Notes: a model not told the origin generated them from the letters alone. Counted from the stretch's first letter, positions 38,479 to 49,076 are shown. The stretch is DNA of 64,000 nucleotides from Ascoidea rubescens DSM 1968 (GCF_001661345.1 NW_017962913.1:2113428-2177427), one strand, 5' to 3'. A program made the numbers and translations.

Positions 38479-38982
38479 TCAAATGGTATTTGGATCTAAT
38501 TTTAAGATTTTTTCTATAAAATCTGTTTGGTTCCTGAAGAATAAATTCTCAGACCAATCAACAACTAAAGGAGGGTCAATGTGATCTTGCTGAATTAAAA
38601 TATCATAAGAATTATTTGATATTAAATAATTATAATCATCTCTAGAGGGTAATACATTTTCATAGATTTTGATTCTAGCAATACTTGCATTACTCAATGT
38701 TTTAATTTTAGTAAATTGTAAAAATGGAAACCCTTTTATAAAAGATATTTTTGAAAACTTTCCTTGTGAAGTTGATTGATAAAACCAATTGAGTTGATCA
38801 AAAGTTGGCATGGTGTTCGCTTTGATATCTATTTCATATCTTAACGATTTATCATTTGCATTTTTGCATGCAGGTGCAAGTTGTAAATTTTGTAGTGTTT
38901 CTAATAATTGAGCTGATTCTAACGTTTTGGTAGAATGACTTGGTAGAAAGACAGTTCGTGAGCCCCTTAATTTTTGAATCAT
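38479..38982 (-). CDS. FMP46: Fmp46-like mitochondrial thioredoxin-fold protein (DUF1687)
   Basis: 167 residues from the ATG at 38982 (MIQKLRGSRTVFLPSHSTKT), which matches the usual family start; an upstream in-frame ATG at 39039 would add 19 residues. Family features: strand-loop RTVFLPSHS, a middle block RYEIDIKANTMPTFDQLNWF (in yeast Fmp46, FDVEIANRFPTWDQLQ), and the C-terminal PLVVDWSENLFFRNQTDF (yeast LWVDWENKLVG). Putative redox protein of mitochondria. Longer than yeast Fmp46 (133) through insertions. The promoter has CTGATTGG at 39416-39423. Confidence 0.78.
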   Translation of the reverse strand: MIQKLRGSRTVFLPSHSTKTLESAQLLETLQNLQLAPACKNANDKSLRYEIDIKANTMPTFDQLNWFYQSTSQGKFSKISFIKGFPFLQFTKIKTLSNASIARIKIYENVLPSRDDYNYLISNNSYDILIQQDHIDPPLVVDWSENLFFRNQTDFIEKILKLDPNTI

Positions 38983-41021
38983 AAGATTAAAACCGTTCAA
39001 TCTCGTGTGATCAATAACAATATTAAACAATATAAGCATACAAAATAGTAATGATTTTAGTTGTATTCTGTAGGTTTCTAATCAAGGGTATTTTCAAAAT
39101 GGTAAAATAACGTCAACCTCTTTAGTATGTTATTTTATATCCAAAATATTAGCAATCAATAAAAAACTACCAGAACCAAAAAAGATGATAGATCGAATTT
39201 TCATTTAATATCGTACTTATCCAGCATTTTCCTTTTCCGCAAAAGTTTTTGAAGAGTGTGAAATATTCCGAATTTCCGTTCGAAATATACGAAACAATAT
39301 CTTTAATCACTAAACAGGGTAACTTGGGGTTTTTCAGCACCGGGTAGGCCCCAGATATTGCGGGTATATTTATCTGTGATTATCGAACATTGATCGTGTT
39401 ACTTTGCGAACAATTCTGATTGGTTTACGTCGGGTTTCCTTCAGTTGATAAAACCCAATAGAAGAAATTTCTCGTACTGTGCAAACAGATCATCACAAGA
39501 TTATTTTACTGATAATGGTCACTATCAGCCTATATCTACTTTAATAACTATCAGCTCGCCAAACACTTCTATAATATACAAGAATATCTTGTGTTACCCA
39601 GGGCAGCTGATTTCTTTTTACAATCCCACCAATTTTTCAGTTTGGTTTAAATTGCTAAGAAAGATTAAAATCTAACTGAAACTGGCCAAGAAAAAGCTGT
39701 TCAATGAATGAAATATCGATCTTTAAAGTGAGAGAGGTTTAATAGGCCCATGAGGACTTAATCCGCGGAGAGTGTTAAAAGTTCATCTTTCGACGAGATA
39801 ATAGCTCTTTGAACTTTAAAAGTTCCGGCTTAAAAAATTCTCACCAAAATAGGTCTAAAACGCAACTAAGCTTTTTGATATCTAACGGTTTTTTAGGTAT
39901 TTGCTTTTCTTATCTTCAATCAGCTTAAGATCTCGATCAACATTAGTGGATAAGCACATGTTGCAACCACAAGGAGTTCAGATTGTTTGGATTATCTGGG
40001 TTTTTTTTCAATGGACTGATAGCTTGGTAACTATTAAGAATCAAAGACTTCCTTCACTTCCTTTAGATATTCATGAATCTGTACATTCAGTTCACCACTA
40101 TCTCTCGTTGTTCAAATGGGTTATTTTTTTTCAGATTAAATAAATGCTGTCAATAAAACTTTATTGCAGTTAATTTTTCACATTTAACTAGCATCAATTT
40201 TATTTTAAAGGGAAAATATTTCAACTTGTCTACAGAAGCTATTGGGTTTTGTTTGTTTGTTTTACTTTTATTTTAATTGGCCTGGAAACTTGATAAACAG
40301 TTTTACTAGCTTAAATTTCAACCTTGATTGTTTTTGGTAAATTTAGATTTTTATTGAAAAAAATTAGTTTAAATTGATAGGCATCAGCATACGGTGTTTT
40401 TTAAAATACTATATTCATTGGTTTTTGAAGAACTGAAATTCAATTTACCCTTCTGTTTCATTTTCAAAAGATTATATTCAGATATTTGACTTTAAAAAAG
40501 GTTCCTCAATAAGTTGATTTTTCTTATCAGTCGAACTATTGGCATAGATTTTCAATGTGAAATTCAAAATAAATCTGATTAAAACTATGATAATTACACT
40601 AATTGCAAACAATTTAATTCAGTTTAATACAGCATTTGGAAATATACCTAACTTATATCAACGATAGTTAAATCAAATTAACTCGAATATTTTTATGCTT
40701 AATGATGAATTAAATTCGATTGAACTGAATAATTTCAATCTAGAATGTTATGAAAATTTTAAATACAATTTTGATTTTAATTTTGATTTCTATTTATTTT
40801 TTAAAAAAACAAACTCTAAGTAGAGTTGCATTGGATAATAAGAGCCTCATCCACAGTGATTTTCATTATATTTGCCTGGAGTGAAGAGTATAAATACATT
40901 AAATTAATCTGGATTAAAAGCACTTGATATTGTTTTTTGATTTTTTTTTGATTTTTTTTTGATTTTGATTTTATTTTTTTACTCTTTATTTTTAATATTG
41001 ATTTCAATTTTTATATTCAAA
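38983..41021. other. Divergent intergenic region FMP46 / amino-acid permease
   Basis: 2.0 kb without a supported gene. Contains CTGATTGG at 39416-39423, the palindrome TCCGCGGA at 39762-39769, several GATAA cores, and a T-rich tract with TTTTGA units at about 40930-40980 directly before the permease. Confidence 0.55.
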
Positions 41022-42704
41022 ATGAACGATATTGAAAAAAATACTGGAAAAGATCATGCAGTTCATTCTGTCAATTCTCATTTCGAAGACGGATCAGTCC
41101 ACACACAAAAAAATGGGGCAGTTGTTTTTGATGAAAGTGACGAAAATAATGTGCATCGTGGTTTGAAATCTCGTCATATTCAGCTTATTGCTATATCTGG
41201 GTGTATTGGTACAGGGTTGTTTGTTGGTTCTGGTGGTTCATTATCTACTTGTGGTCCAGCAAGTTTATTTTTATCATATTGCATTATTTCAGTTGTGATG
41301 TGGGTGATTATGAACTGTTTGGGTGAAATGATCGTTTATCTTCCATTGAAGGGTATGGCTATCAGTGGGTATGTTGATAGATATGTTGATAAATCGTTGG
41401 CATTTGCAACTGGGTGGTGTTACTGGTATACGTTCTCAATTGTTGTTGCAGCAGAGACAACTGCAGCTGGTTTAATTGCGCAGTATTGGAATGAAGATGT
41501 TAATATTGCAATTTACATTACTGTTTTCACGATTTTAATCGTTGGGATCAATGTGTTTGCAGTTGAGTTGTATGGAGAAATCGAGTTCTGGTTTGGATCA
41601 ATCAAAGTTATTGCCATTATTGGGTTAATCTTCGTTGGATTTGTGTTGTTTTTCGGTGGTGGACCAAATCATGATCGATTAGGATTCAGATATTGGAAGG
41701 ACCCTGGTGCATTTAAAGAGCATATTGTTCCAGGACGTACTGGTCAATTTTTGGGGTTTGTTACAGCGTTGGTCAAATCAGCGTTTGCATTTGTTTTATC
41801 GCCAGAATTCATTGCGATTTCAGGTAGTGGTGAAAGTAAAGATCCACGTCGAAACATTGAAAAGGCCACAAAGAGATTTGTTTATCGAGTGATTTTTTTC
41901 TATATCCTTGGGTCGTTTATTATCTCAGTTATTGTTGCTTCGGATGATAACAGGTTGATTGCAGCTGTGGACTCAGGGTCCTCAGGTGCAGCAGCATCAC
42001 CATTTGTGATTGGTATTCAAAATGCGGGCATTCCAGTTTTGAATCATATTATTAATGGAGTTATATTAACATCAGCGCTTTCTGCTGGAAATTCTTTGTT
42101 GTTTTCAGCAACGAGATCGTTATTTGCAATGGCTAAACAAGGGTATGCACCAAAGTTTTTTGGATATTGCAATCGATGGGGTATTCCATACTATGCTGTT
42201 GCAGCAACTTCAGCAGTGTCACTACTTTCATATTTGAATGTGTCCAACTCAGCATCAGATGTGTTTACTTGGTTGAGTAATATTACGACAGTTGCAGGAT
42301 TTATTAATTGGGGGGTGATTTCAATTACATATTTGAGATGGAGAAAAGCTGTAATGTATAATGGACTATGGGATAGAGTACCATTCAAAACCATTCTACA
42401 GCCATATGCTACATATTTTGCATTTGGATTTGTTGTGGTGATGTCGTTGGTTAATGGGTATGGAGTGTTTTTCCCAGATAACTGGAGCGCTTCAGATTTT
42501 ATTGCAGCTTATATAACGATTCCAATTTTCCTTGTGTTATGGCTCGGACATAAAATAGTTATCGATAAATCATGGAAGTTTTATAAAAAAGTGGATGAGA
42601 TAGATGTTATTACTGGATTAGAAGAAGTGGAAGAAGCAGAAAAACATTACGAAGAACGTATTCCTAGAAACGTATGGGAAAGAATTTGGTTCTGGATAGC
42701 CTAG
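41022..42704 (+). CDS. Amino-acid permease (YAT family, Put4/Gap1-like)
   Basis: 560-residue plasma-membrane amino-acid:proton symporter with 12 TM helices. I chose the ATG at 41022; the frame continues upstream without conserved residues. Motifs: GLKSRHIQLIAISGCIGTGL (TM1 with GTGLFVGSG), WCYWYTFSIVVAAE (TM3), GNSLLFSATRSLFAMAKQGY and KFFGYCNRWGIPYYAV, then NGLWDRVPFKT and a C-terminal ERIPRNVWERIWFWIA. The hydrophilic N-tail (about 60 residues) and C-tail carry Lys residues available for ubiquitination, as usual. The substrate is not certain; Put4-like features are suggestive only. Confidence 0.88.
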   Translation: MNDIEKNTGKDHAVHSVNSHFEDGSVHTQKNGAVVFDESDENNVHRGLKSRHIQLIAISGCIGTGLFVGSGGSLSTCGPASLFLSYCIISVVMWVIMNCLGEMIVYLPLKGMAISGYVDRYVDKSLAFATGWCYWYTFSIVVAAETTAAGLIAQYWNEDVNIAIYITVFTILIVGINVFAVELYGEIEFWFGSIKVIAIIGLIFVGFVLFFGGGPNHDRLGFRYWKDPGAFKEHIVPGRTGQFLGFVTALVKSAFAFVLSPEFIAISGSGESKDPRRNIEKATKRFVYRVIFFYILGSFIISVIVASDDNRLIAAVDSGSSGAAASPFVIGIQNAGIPVLNHIINGVILTSALSAGNSLLFSATRSLFAMAKQGYAPKFFGYCNRWGIPYYAVAATSAVSLLSYLNVSNSASDVFTWLSNITTVAGFINWGVISITYLRWRKAVMYNGLWDRVPFKTILQPYATYFAFGFVVVMSLVNGYGVFFPDNWSASDFIAAYITIPIFLVLWLGHKIVIDKSWKFYKKVDEIDVITGLEEVEEAEKHYEERIPRNVWERIWFWIA

Positions 42705-43657
42705 GCAATGTCTTTCTTTTTTCTGATAAGCTGGTTTGAAAGCTCATTGGAATTTTTTTATCATTTTTTAGTGCTGACTGTTTTATCTGTCTAGTGCTGA
42801 GCATTTTAATGTTTTAGTTATATATTTTTTAAACCCTTTTACACTATCAAAACAATGAATATCTTACAGTATCAAACATCCAAACTGGATACCAGTGGTA
42901 GGCCAATAAAAACAACCACTGAAACGGCTATATCCAAAACTGTGGATCCAATGCATAAACATGTGGCATCCACACCAAAAGACCATCTTCCTGTGACATC
43001 AGCATATGAGGGAAGGAGGCAAAAGAGGAGCAAACATTTCTGGTGCTGCTGTTCGAGACCCAGCGCTCAAACACAGAGATAATGCTTTTGTTTCTGCTCG
43101 TGTTTCTTCCACAGCAGCGGTGCAAGTGTTATCGTCCAGCATCCAATGAAAACATTGAGTCTAGTGGGAGTGAAGTAAGAAAGCCATCTAGTTCATAGTG
43201 ACGAGCAGGGGCAGTCCGTGTGGAAAGTGGCCAGTGTGTCACTTGGGTCAGTGCAGCAAAAGCAGAGCATTTTGGTATTGCTTCGTGTGCGTTGTGACGT
43301 GGACCCGTTGCTGTGGATTGACATTTGCAGCGCAAGTGAGCAGGCCCTACAAGAGTTTGTGCTTCTCCTCCAAATCTAAGTGTGAGTGTGCGCTATGATT
43401 GGCCGGCCTGTGGTGCTGTGCCAGATTGAGATGGACATCCCACAGTGGTCTACTCCCTGTGTGATGGAAGCAGATTCTTTCTTTTGGTTTAAATAGAGAG
43501 CTTTCTCCTTCAGTGCACTCACAGCTCTTTTGCCTCAATCGTTTACTACTCATCTGCTTTTCTCACTTGCAAAGATTCCTGTTTTTGCTTCATCACTCTT
43601 CGCCTTCTGTTCTTGTGGCTTGCATCGTCTTGTTATCGCCATCAAAACACACCAAAA
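42705..43657. promoter_or_regulatory. Intergenic region upstream of ORM, with GC-rich island
   Basis: About 950 bp. Around 43085-43440 GC content rises sharply. A possible small gene (42855-43082) is listed separately; other overlapping ORFs are judged by-products. Confidence 0.5.
42855..43082 (+). CDS. Possible small Cys-tailed protein, 75 aa
   Basis: ATG-initiated frame, start MNILQYQTSKLDTSGRPIKT, Thr/Lys/His-rich middle, and a basic C-terminal end GRRQKRSKHFWCCCSRPSAQ. The basic cluster followed by three adjacent Cys resembles S-acylation sites of peripheral membrane proteins. No family recognised; it lies between the permease and the ORM promoter. Could be chance. Confidence 0.3.
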   Translation: MNILQYQTSKLDTSGRPIKTTTETAISKTVDPMHKHVASTPKDHLPVTSAYEGRRQKRSKHFWCCCSRPSAQTQR

Positions 43658-44311
43658 ATGACTAAACAACCTATTGCCACAACTCTTCACCACTCTCCAG
43701 CTTCTTCCATCTCATCCATCGTCAACAACAATTTCAGCAACAAACACAGAAGAAGATCTTCATCAATAATATCTCATGTCGACCCTGAAACTGAAGACCA
43801 GATAATCGACCAGAATCTATTTCCAAATTTGAATGCAAATTGGGTTAATTCAAAAGGTGCTTGGTGTATCCATTTAGTGTTGATTGCATTTTTGAAAATT
43901 TTTTATACCTTGTTGATAAATTTGTTCATAAACTTTGTTCCCTTTTACGATAAGAACTATAACGACAGTGCCTACCTCAATAATATCGCCAATCAATTAA
44001 TTTGGACCTTAACTAATATGACATACATAGTTGGTTCTTATATAATGTTTCATCAAGTTAAGGGAACTCCATACGATTTCAACAATGGTGCTTATGACAA
44101 TCTAACAATGTGGGAGCAAATCGATAATGGGTTTTTATACACTCCAAATAAAAAATTCTTGTTTTTGGTCCCAATAACAATTTTCTTGGTCTCAACTCAT
44201 TACGCAAACTACAACTTGAATTACTTTATCATTAATGGTGTCTTGTGTTTAATTGGTATTGTTCCCAAGTTCCCTTTTGCTCACCGATTAAGAATCCAGT
44301 TACCTTTGTAA
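43658..44311 (+). CDS. ORM2: Orm-family regulator of serine palmitoyltransferase
   Basis: 217-residue ER membrane protein that inhibits serine palmitoyltransferase and so controls sphingolipid synthesis. The N-tail carries NKHRRRSSSIISHVDPETED; the RRRSSS cluster matches the sites phosphorylated by Ypk1 in yeast Orm1/2. The ORMDL core follows: NANWVNSKGAWCIHLVLIAF, WTLTNMTYIVGSYIMFHQVK, GTPYDFNNGAYDNLTMWEQI, FLVPITIFLVSTHYANYNLN and FFIINGVLCLIGIVPKFPFA-like end (text reads YFIINGVLCLIG). Start ATG at 43658. Only one copy is seen here. Confidence 0.96.
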   Translation: MTKQPIATTLHHSPASSISSIVNNNFSNKHRRRSSSIISHVDPETEDQIIDQNLFPNLNANWVNSKGAWCIHLVLIAFLKIFYTLLINLFINFVPFYDKNYNDSAYLNNIANQLIWTLTNMTYIVGSYIMFHQVKGTPYDFNNGAYDNLTMWEQIDNGFLYTPNKKFLFLVPITIFLVSTHYANYNLNYFIINGVLCLIGIVPKFPFAHRLRIQLPL

Positions 44312-44788
44312 TTAGTCCAATTACTTCTATTTATATTTTAGTTCAACAATATCCAGGTTGTTATTTATTATTTACCTATTTCTTATCTCTTATTACTTAT
44401 TTGTCATGTTGGTTTGTTTATTTCATTTCATCTACTCTTATTATCATAACACAAACAGATGGTCTTCAAGTGTCTTTTAAATAATCTAATGTTTCCCTTG
44501 TCATTGAGATTATTAGACACTTTTTTTTCAACATTTTATTTTTACTCAATGTTACTTCAATTTATTTCTCTATATATACTTGATTCTGTTCAATTATATA
44601 CTTACATTATTACTTATTTATTTACATCCTTTATCTTATAATATTATATCAGCACTGACTCAGCCACTTCAGTAAACTATAATTTTTTGACACAATGCAT
44701 GCAGTCACTTGCGTGGCTATGCACCTGTATGCACATAATATAAACCTTTTTTATTTTTATTTTTATTTTTATTCTTATTCTTATTCTT
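44312..44788. other. Convergent intergenic region ORM / mitochondrial protein
   Basis: 477 bp of T-rich DNA on the plus strand with TTATTTT/TTATTC repeats at about 44752-44788. No gene seen. Confidence 0.6.
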
Positions 44789-46078
44789 TTAGTACTGGTT
44801 GGAATCCTTTTTATATTCTCCGTAATTTTCAAATTCATCGCTATTTTTGTCACTTGAGCCTTGTTGTTGCCCTTGCTTTTGCTGTTTTGCCTTTTGAGCT
44901 GCTGCAATGGCTACTTCTCTTCTTTGTTCAAATTCTTTTTGAATATCCTCTTTATTAACACCTAAAAGCTTCATTGCAATCATATCAAATGCTGATAAAA
45001 AACAAAAACAAAAAAATGTTAAAAGAAGCCATTTTCTAAATAGCATAGACCCATTTATCTTTTTAAGTTCCAATGGAGCTACTTTTGATCCAAAAATTGA
45101 GAAATTCTCAGTAAATTCCACAGATTCCATTAGCAAATCCTTTATAATTCTTGAATTAAATGATGAATCAACAGACAAAACTAATCGGACCTGGTGAGGC
45201 TTTTCAAGAAGTATAATGCTTTGGAAAATAGATTCGTTCTTGTTATTTTTACTGAACGGTAACGAATTGTATATTTCTTCATTAATATCATGAACAATTG
45301 GATACTTTAGTTCTAAATCTGAAATGCTTAAAAAGATATCAAATTGTGCCCCAGAATTACTGCCATTAATATCTTGATAAATTATCGTTGGATCAATGTT
45401 CTTAGTTACAACCATAACATTATAAATTTGAGGGTTCTTATAGAGCATGTTTAATTGCGTCAATGGCTCTTTGATTTTCTCAAAATCTTCCTTATTTTTA
45501 ACTGAATTGAGATCAATATAATAAATAAGCCCATGGAACTTTTTTTCCTCGTCAAATTTGCTTAGCCTTTCTTTAAGTGCTTGAGAAAACTTATCATACT
45601 CAATTGACTTTATGGGAGCATCGTCGTCTTTGATTTTTTTCTCCATTCCTTTAGTTAGCTCCTTGTAGAAGTTTTTTGCTCTCTCTTGGATTTTACTGGA
45701 AGCTATGAGTTCAAAATTAAGCTGATCAAAATATTTATTTAAATCAAGCAATTTTTCAGAATGTCTTGAAGAATACTCGGTCATTGGTAGAATTGGCAAT
45801 GTGTAATCAGGAAAGGATGAGCCAACTGTGATCTCTTTCCTAGTATCTGAGTGATCTGGACCAGCCGAATAGAGGCGCCTGTTCATCAAATTAAAACCAT
45901 TGTTTCCACGATAAATAGTAGCGACAGGAAGTCTATTGCCATTGCGTCCACTCCAAATAGGACTACAATTCCAGCTAGCATTTCTGGAATTGACCAAGGA
46001 AAATGCAAGTTTCCCTGAGACTGCAAGACTACTCTTGAGTGAATTGAATAAACTGGGTGTCTTGAGGCGAGAAATCAT
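44789..46078 (-). CDS. Unrecognised mitochondrial membrane protein
   Basis: 429 residues from the ATG at 46078; the frame is open further 5' but only with a non-ATG codon. The start MISRLKTPSLFNSLKSSLAV and the next 60 residues are rich in Arg/Ser and poor in acids, a presequence. A hydrophilic central domain follows (FHGLIYYIDLNSVKNKEDF, YNVMVVTKNIDPTIIYQDIN), then a single TM near the end (KWLLLTFFCFCFLSAFDMIA) and a Gln/Lys-rich tail (AAAQKAKQQKQGQQQG). It suggests an inner-membrane protein with most of its mass on one side. I do not recognise the family. Confidence 0.72.
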   Translation of the reverse strand: MISRLKTPSLFNSLKSSLAVSGKLAFSLVNSRNASWNCSPIWSGRNGNRLPVATIYRGNNGFNLMNRRLYSAGPDHSDTRKEITVGSSFPDYTLPILPMTEYSSRHSEKLLDLNKYFDQLNFELIASSKIQERAKNFYKELTKGMEKKIKDDDAPIKSIEYDKFSQALKERLSKFDEEKKFHGLIYYIDLNSVKNKEDFEKIKEPLTQLNMLYKNPQIYNVMVVTKNIDPTIIYQDINGSNSGAQFDIFLSISDLELKYPIVHDINEEIYNSLPFSKNNKNESIFQSIILLEKPHQVRLVLSVDSSFNSRIIKDLLMESVEFTENFSIFGSKVAPLELKKINGSMLFRKWLLLTFFCFCFLSAFDMIAMKLLGVNKEDIQKEFEQRREVAIAAAQKAKQQKQGQQQGSSDKNSDEFENYGEYKKDSNQY

Positions 46079-46499
46079 ACTGCGTGGGTCGAGAGAAGTT
46101 GAAGAAACAACACCTTGATGTTGAACATTTCTCCCCAAACTGCCCCAAGCAATCCAAACGAGACCAATCCCAATCAGAACTGTTCAATTGGAGCTCGGAC
46201 CGAAGCTCACAAAAAAGAACAGCCGCTTTAAGTAGTGTTTCTGAATCAGAGAGCAGCTTCTCAAAAAAGCAATATCTCGTGATTACTGCTGTTTTGAGCA
46301 TAGGAACACCAAAAGGAGAAGGAGAGAATTTTGAATATAATGCCAGTGTTTCCAACTTTTGTATCAGCTAAATATAGGCAGAGAAAACCCAATATAACAA
46401 TATAATCCGATATAATCAGGCACAAGCAGGTACCACTGGCACTATCAGATCTCCTTGGCTATCATCAGCTAGATTCTATCCAAGGTCGCATTCACTAAG
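46079..46499. other. Divergent promoter region, mitochondrial protein / Asn-rich protein
   Basis: 421 bp; nothing recognised beyond short ORFs. Confidence 0.5.
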
Positions 46500-48974
46500 A
46501 TGGTTACCAATAGTAGCACCAACAAGTATCTTAATGACAGACTATTCACCTTTTCTATTCACAATAAAGGACAAAAGTTCAATTCAAATTTGAATTCTAG
46601 CAAGAAGTCCCTACTTTTTATTCCAGACCCTAGCGATAACTCTCCTGCTGCTTTCACAACAGTGTTTCCCAGCAGGACTGATGCTAATGATCCGAAGCAC
46701 AACAACGACAGCAGTAACCAGCTTATGACCACCGACAGCAACTCTCATAGAAAGTCATTATCAATTAACAATCCTGTTTTCACGATAAATACAACTAACT
46801 CAATGAGTTCTTCAGTGCTACGACATAACTACTCCAAGTCAAATGAGTTTTTTTTGCCAGTAACTCCATATAATCCTGCTACCATCGCTCCCACCCCCCC
46901 TTCTACCACTGCCACCACCACCACCACCACCACCACCACTACTACTACTAATAATAATAATAATCAAGATCACAATAGTAATGATAGTACCTCTTATATA
47001 ACAGTATTAAATCCATCCTTAGAGGAGATCAAATCACCGTTAATGAACAAAAAGATTAGAAAAATGTTTTGTTTGAAAAAGGATGAGAAGAAACTATTTT
47101 TACTTAAATTATTTCTAAAGTATAAACCATACACATTTAAAAAACGGAAACGAAGAGAAAACTTTGATTATATAATTGATGAATTTAATTCAAAATTTAA
47201 ATTAAATGATAAAAATGGGTTATCAATAAAGCAAGCTAAAATTGAAATACAGAAATTATTATTTATTTATAATAACATCACAAGTATCGAAAATATTGAA
47301 AATAGTATTAATGATATTAATAATAGTAATAATAATATCGAAAAAATTAATAGTATTGACCAGGTTATACTATTAATTTTTAAAAATTATGTAGAGTATA
47401 ATAAGAAAAATTGTATTGATTCAAGATTTTATAATAATTTTAATAATATAATTAATGATAGCAATAGCGACAATGATAATGATAATGATAATGATAATGA
47501 TAATGATAATGATAATGATAATGATAATGATAATGATAATGATAATGATAATGATAATGATAATGATNATGATAATGATAATGATAATGATAATGATAAT
47601 GATAATGATAATGATAATGATAATGATAATGATAATGATAATGATAATGATAATGATAATGATGATGATAATGATAATGATAATGATAACAATAATGATA
47701 ACAATAATGATAATGAAAATAATTACCATAATCATGATCATCTTATAAACAATGATATAAATATTATAAATGAAATTAATAAAATTAATAAAATTAATGC
47801 CAGAAATGATATAAGTAATCTAAGTAATATAAATAATCTAAGTAATATAACTAACATAGGTAATATAAGTAATATAGAGAATATAAATACTAGAAGCAAT
47901 GATAATAGTCATGGTAATAGTCACAATGAAAATGCTTTCAATAATGATTTGGGTAATCGAATAAATAATGAGATTAATGAAAATGCTAATTCAATTATAA
48001 AAAGAGTAAAATTTAATAATTATAATGAGATTAATAACATAAGTAATATAAGTGATATAAATCACATACATGGTGTAAATAATATAAATCACATAAATCA
48101 TATCAGTGATATAAATCTGATAAATGGTATTAATCAGAAAAATGAGTTTCATGTCAAAAAAATTGAAAATATCATCAACACTGGCAGTGATACTGATAAA
48201 GAAAATAATGATTCAAATCACCATCAAAATCAAAATCAAAATCAAAATCTAGATAAAAACTTAAACAATTCTAGGGTAATTACAACTAAAAATATAAATA
48301 TAAATAAAAATAAAAATAAAAATACCAATGGAAATCAAAGTATAATAAACAGTCAAGAGCAGGATACTGATGTTGATATTGAAACAGATAATAATCATAA
48401 GAATTTAATCGAGACTGAGAATAATTTTAATGAAAGGAATTCAAATCTAGATGACAGAAATCTAAATAAGCTGTTGATTATTAAAAATGATACTAATAAA
48501 GAAAAAGATAAAGAGATATTAATTGATTCAAATCTAAAGATAATAAGTAATGATTTAAAAAGGTATACTTCATTATCTAGTCAAAGTCTTGTAATTAGTC
48601 ACAATAATAATCAGAGTCATAATGGTAATGGAAATAGCAATAGCAATAGTAATAGTAACAGTCATCGAAAAGTTCAATTTATTCCATACAAACCTCGACA
48701 AAAAGCAATTAATCAGAACAATAGTAATAATAACATGAATAATAACTATATTAATAGTAATTTTAATAATAATTTCAATGGAATGAATTACACTAGTCCC
48801 ATAAAAAATAATAATGAGCTAGTAACGAATAATTTAGAAAAATTGATAGTCAAATTGAACAAAGATATAAATCAGCTCAAGAGTAACTTTTGCGAGGAAA
48901 TCAATGGGCTAAAAAACGTTATAAAAGATCTAATTAAGGAAATTGAAACAATAAAAGATAAAAATGAATGCTAG
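46500..48974 (+). CDS. Asn/Asp-repeat protein with basic helical N-terminal domain and C-terminal coiled coil
   Basis: 824 codons as assembled. Residues ~1-170 are Ser/Asn/Thr-rich with a poly-Thr run. Residues ~177-260 form a compact basic domain, with KKDEKKLFLLKLFLKYKPYT, FKKRKRRENFDYIIDEFNSK and IEIQKLLFIYNN, possibly a Myb/SANT- or trihelix-like fold. A long (Asp-Asn)n run follows, encoded by GATAAT repeats that include one unresolved base (47568). Then comes an Asn/Ile/Ser-rich linker and a heptad-like end (NLEKLIVKLNKDINQLKSNF and NGLKNVIKDLIKEIETIKDK). A regulatory or structural nuclear protein is conceivable; no orthologue recognised. Repeat length, and hence protein length, is uncertain. 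Confidence 0.65.
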   Translation: MVTNSSTNKYLNDRLFTFSIHNKGQKFNSNLNSSKKSLLFIPDPSDNSPAAFTTVFPSRTDANDPKHNNDSSNQLMTTDSNSHRKSLSINNPVFTINTTNSMSSSVLRHNYSKSNEFFLPVTPYNPATIAPTPPSTTATTTTTTTTTTTTNNNNNQDHNSNDSTSYITVLNPSLEEIKSPLMNKKIRKMFCLKKDEKKLFLLKLFLKYKPYTFKKRKRRENFDYIIDEFNSKFKLNDKNGLSIKQAKIEIQKLLFIYNNITSIENIENSINDINNSNNNIEKINSIDQVILLIFKNYVEYNKKNCIDSRFYNNFNNIINDSNSDNDNDNDNDNDNDNDNDNDNDNDNDNDNDNDNDXDNDNDNDNDNDNDNDNDNDNDNDNDNDNDNDDDNDNDNDNNNDNNNDNENNYHNHDHLINNDINIINEINKINKINARNDISNLSNINNLSNITNIGNISNIENINTRSNDNSHGNSHNENAFNNDLGNRINNEINENANSIIKRVKFNNYNEINNISNISDINHIHGVNNINHINHISDINLINGINQKNEFHVKKIENIINTGSDTDKENNDSNHHQNQNQNQNLDKNLNNSRVITTKNININKNKNKNTNGNQSIINSQEQDTDVDIETDNNHKNLIETENNFNERNSNLDDRNLNKLLIIKNDTNKEKDKEILIDSNLKIISNDLKRYTSLSSQSLVISHNNNQSHNGNGNSNSNSNSNSHRKVQFIPYKPRQKAINQNNSNNNMNNNYINSNFNNNFNGMNYTSPIKNNNELVTNNLEKLIVKLNKDINQLKSNFCEEINGLKNVIKDLIKEIETIKDKNEC
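47475..47688. repeat. (GATAAT)n hexanucleotide array, about 36 units, with one N
   Basis: Essentially uninterrupted GATAAT units with a GATGAT variant near 47661 and the window's only unresolved base at 47568. All six frames stay open through it, producing shadow Met-Ile, Leu-Ser and poly-Ile frames. The true copy number is likely misassembled or polymorphic. Confidence 0.95.
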
Positions 48975-49076
48975 ATTCTTACATATATGAACTTTTGTCA
49001 CTTATATACTCTGAATAAAAGGCTGAGCTTAGGTAATCGAAACAAGGAACAAATTTGCATTGCGTAATGATTAGTA

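Noticed and set aside
39762-39769. TCCGCGGA palindrome upstream of the permease as a Zn-cluster factor site
   Set aside because: An 8-bp palindrome alone is weak; CGG halves are not at a known spacing.
47421-47748. Poly-Ile, Leu-Ser and Met-Ile ORFs over the GATAAT array
   Set aside because: Alternative frames of a hexamer repeat that lacks stops in any frame.
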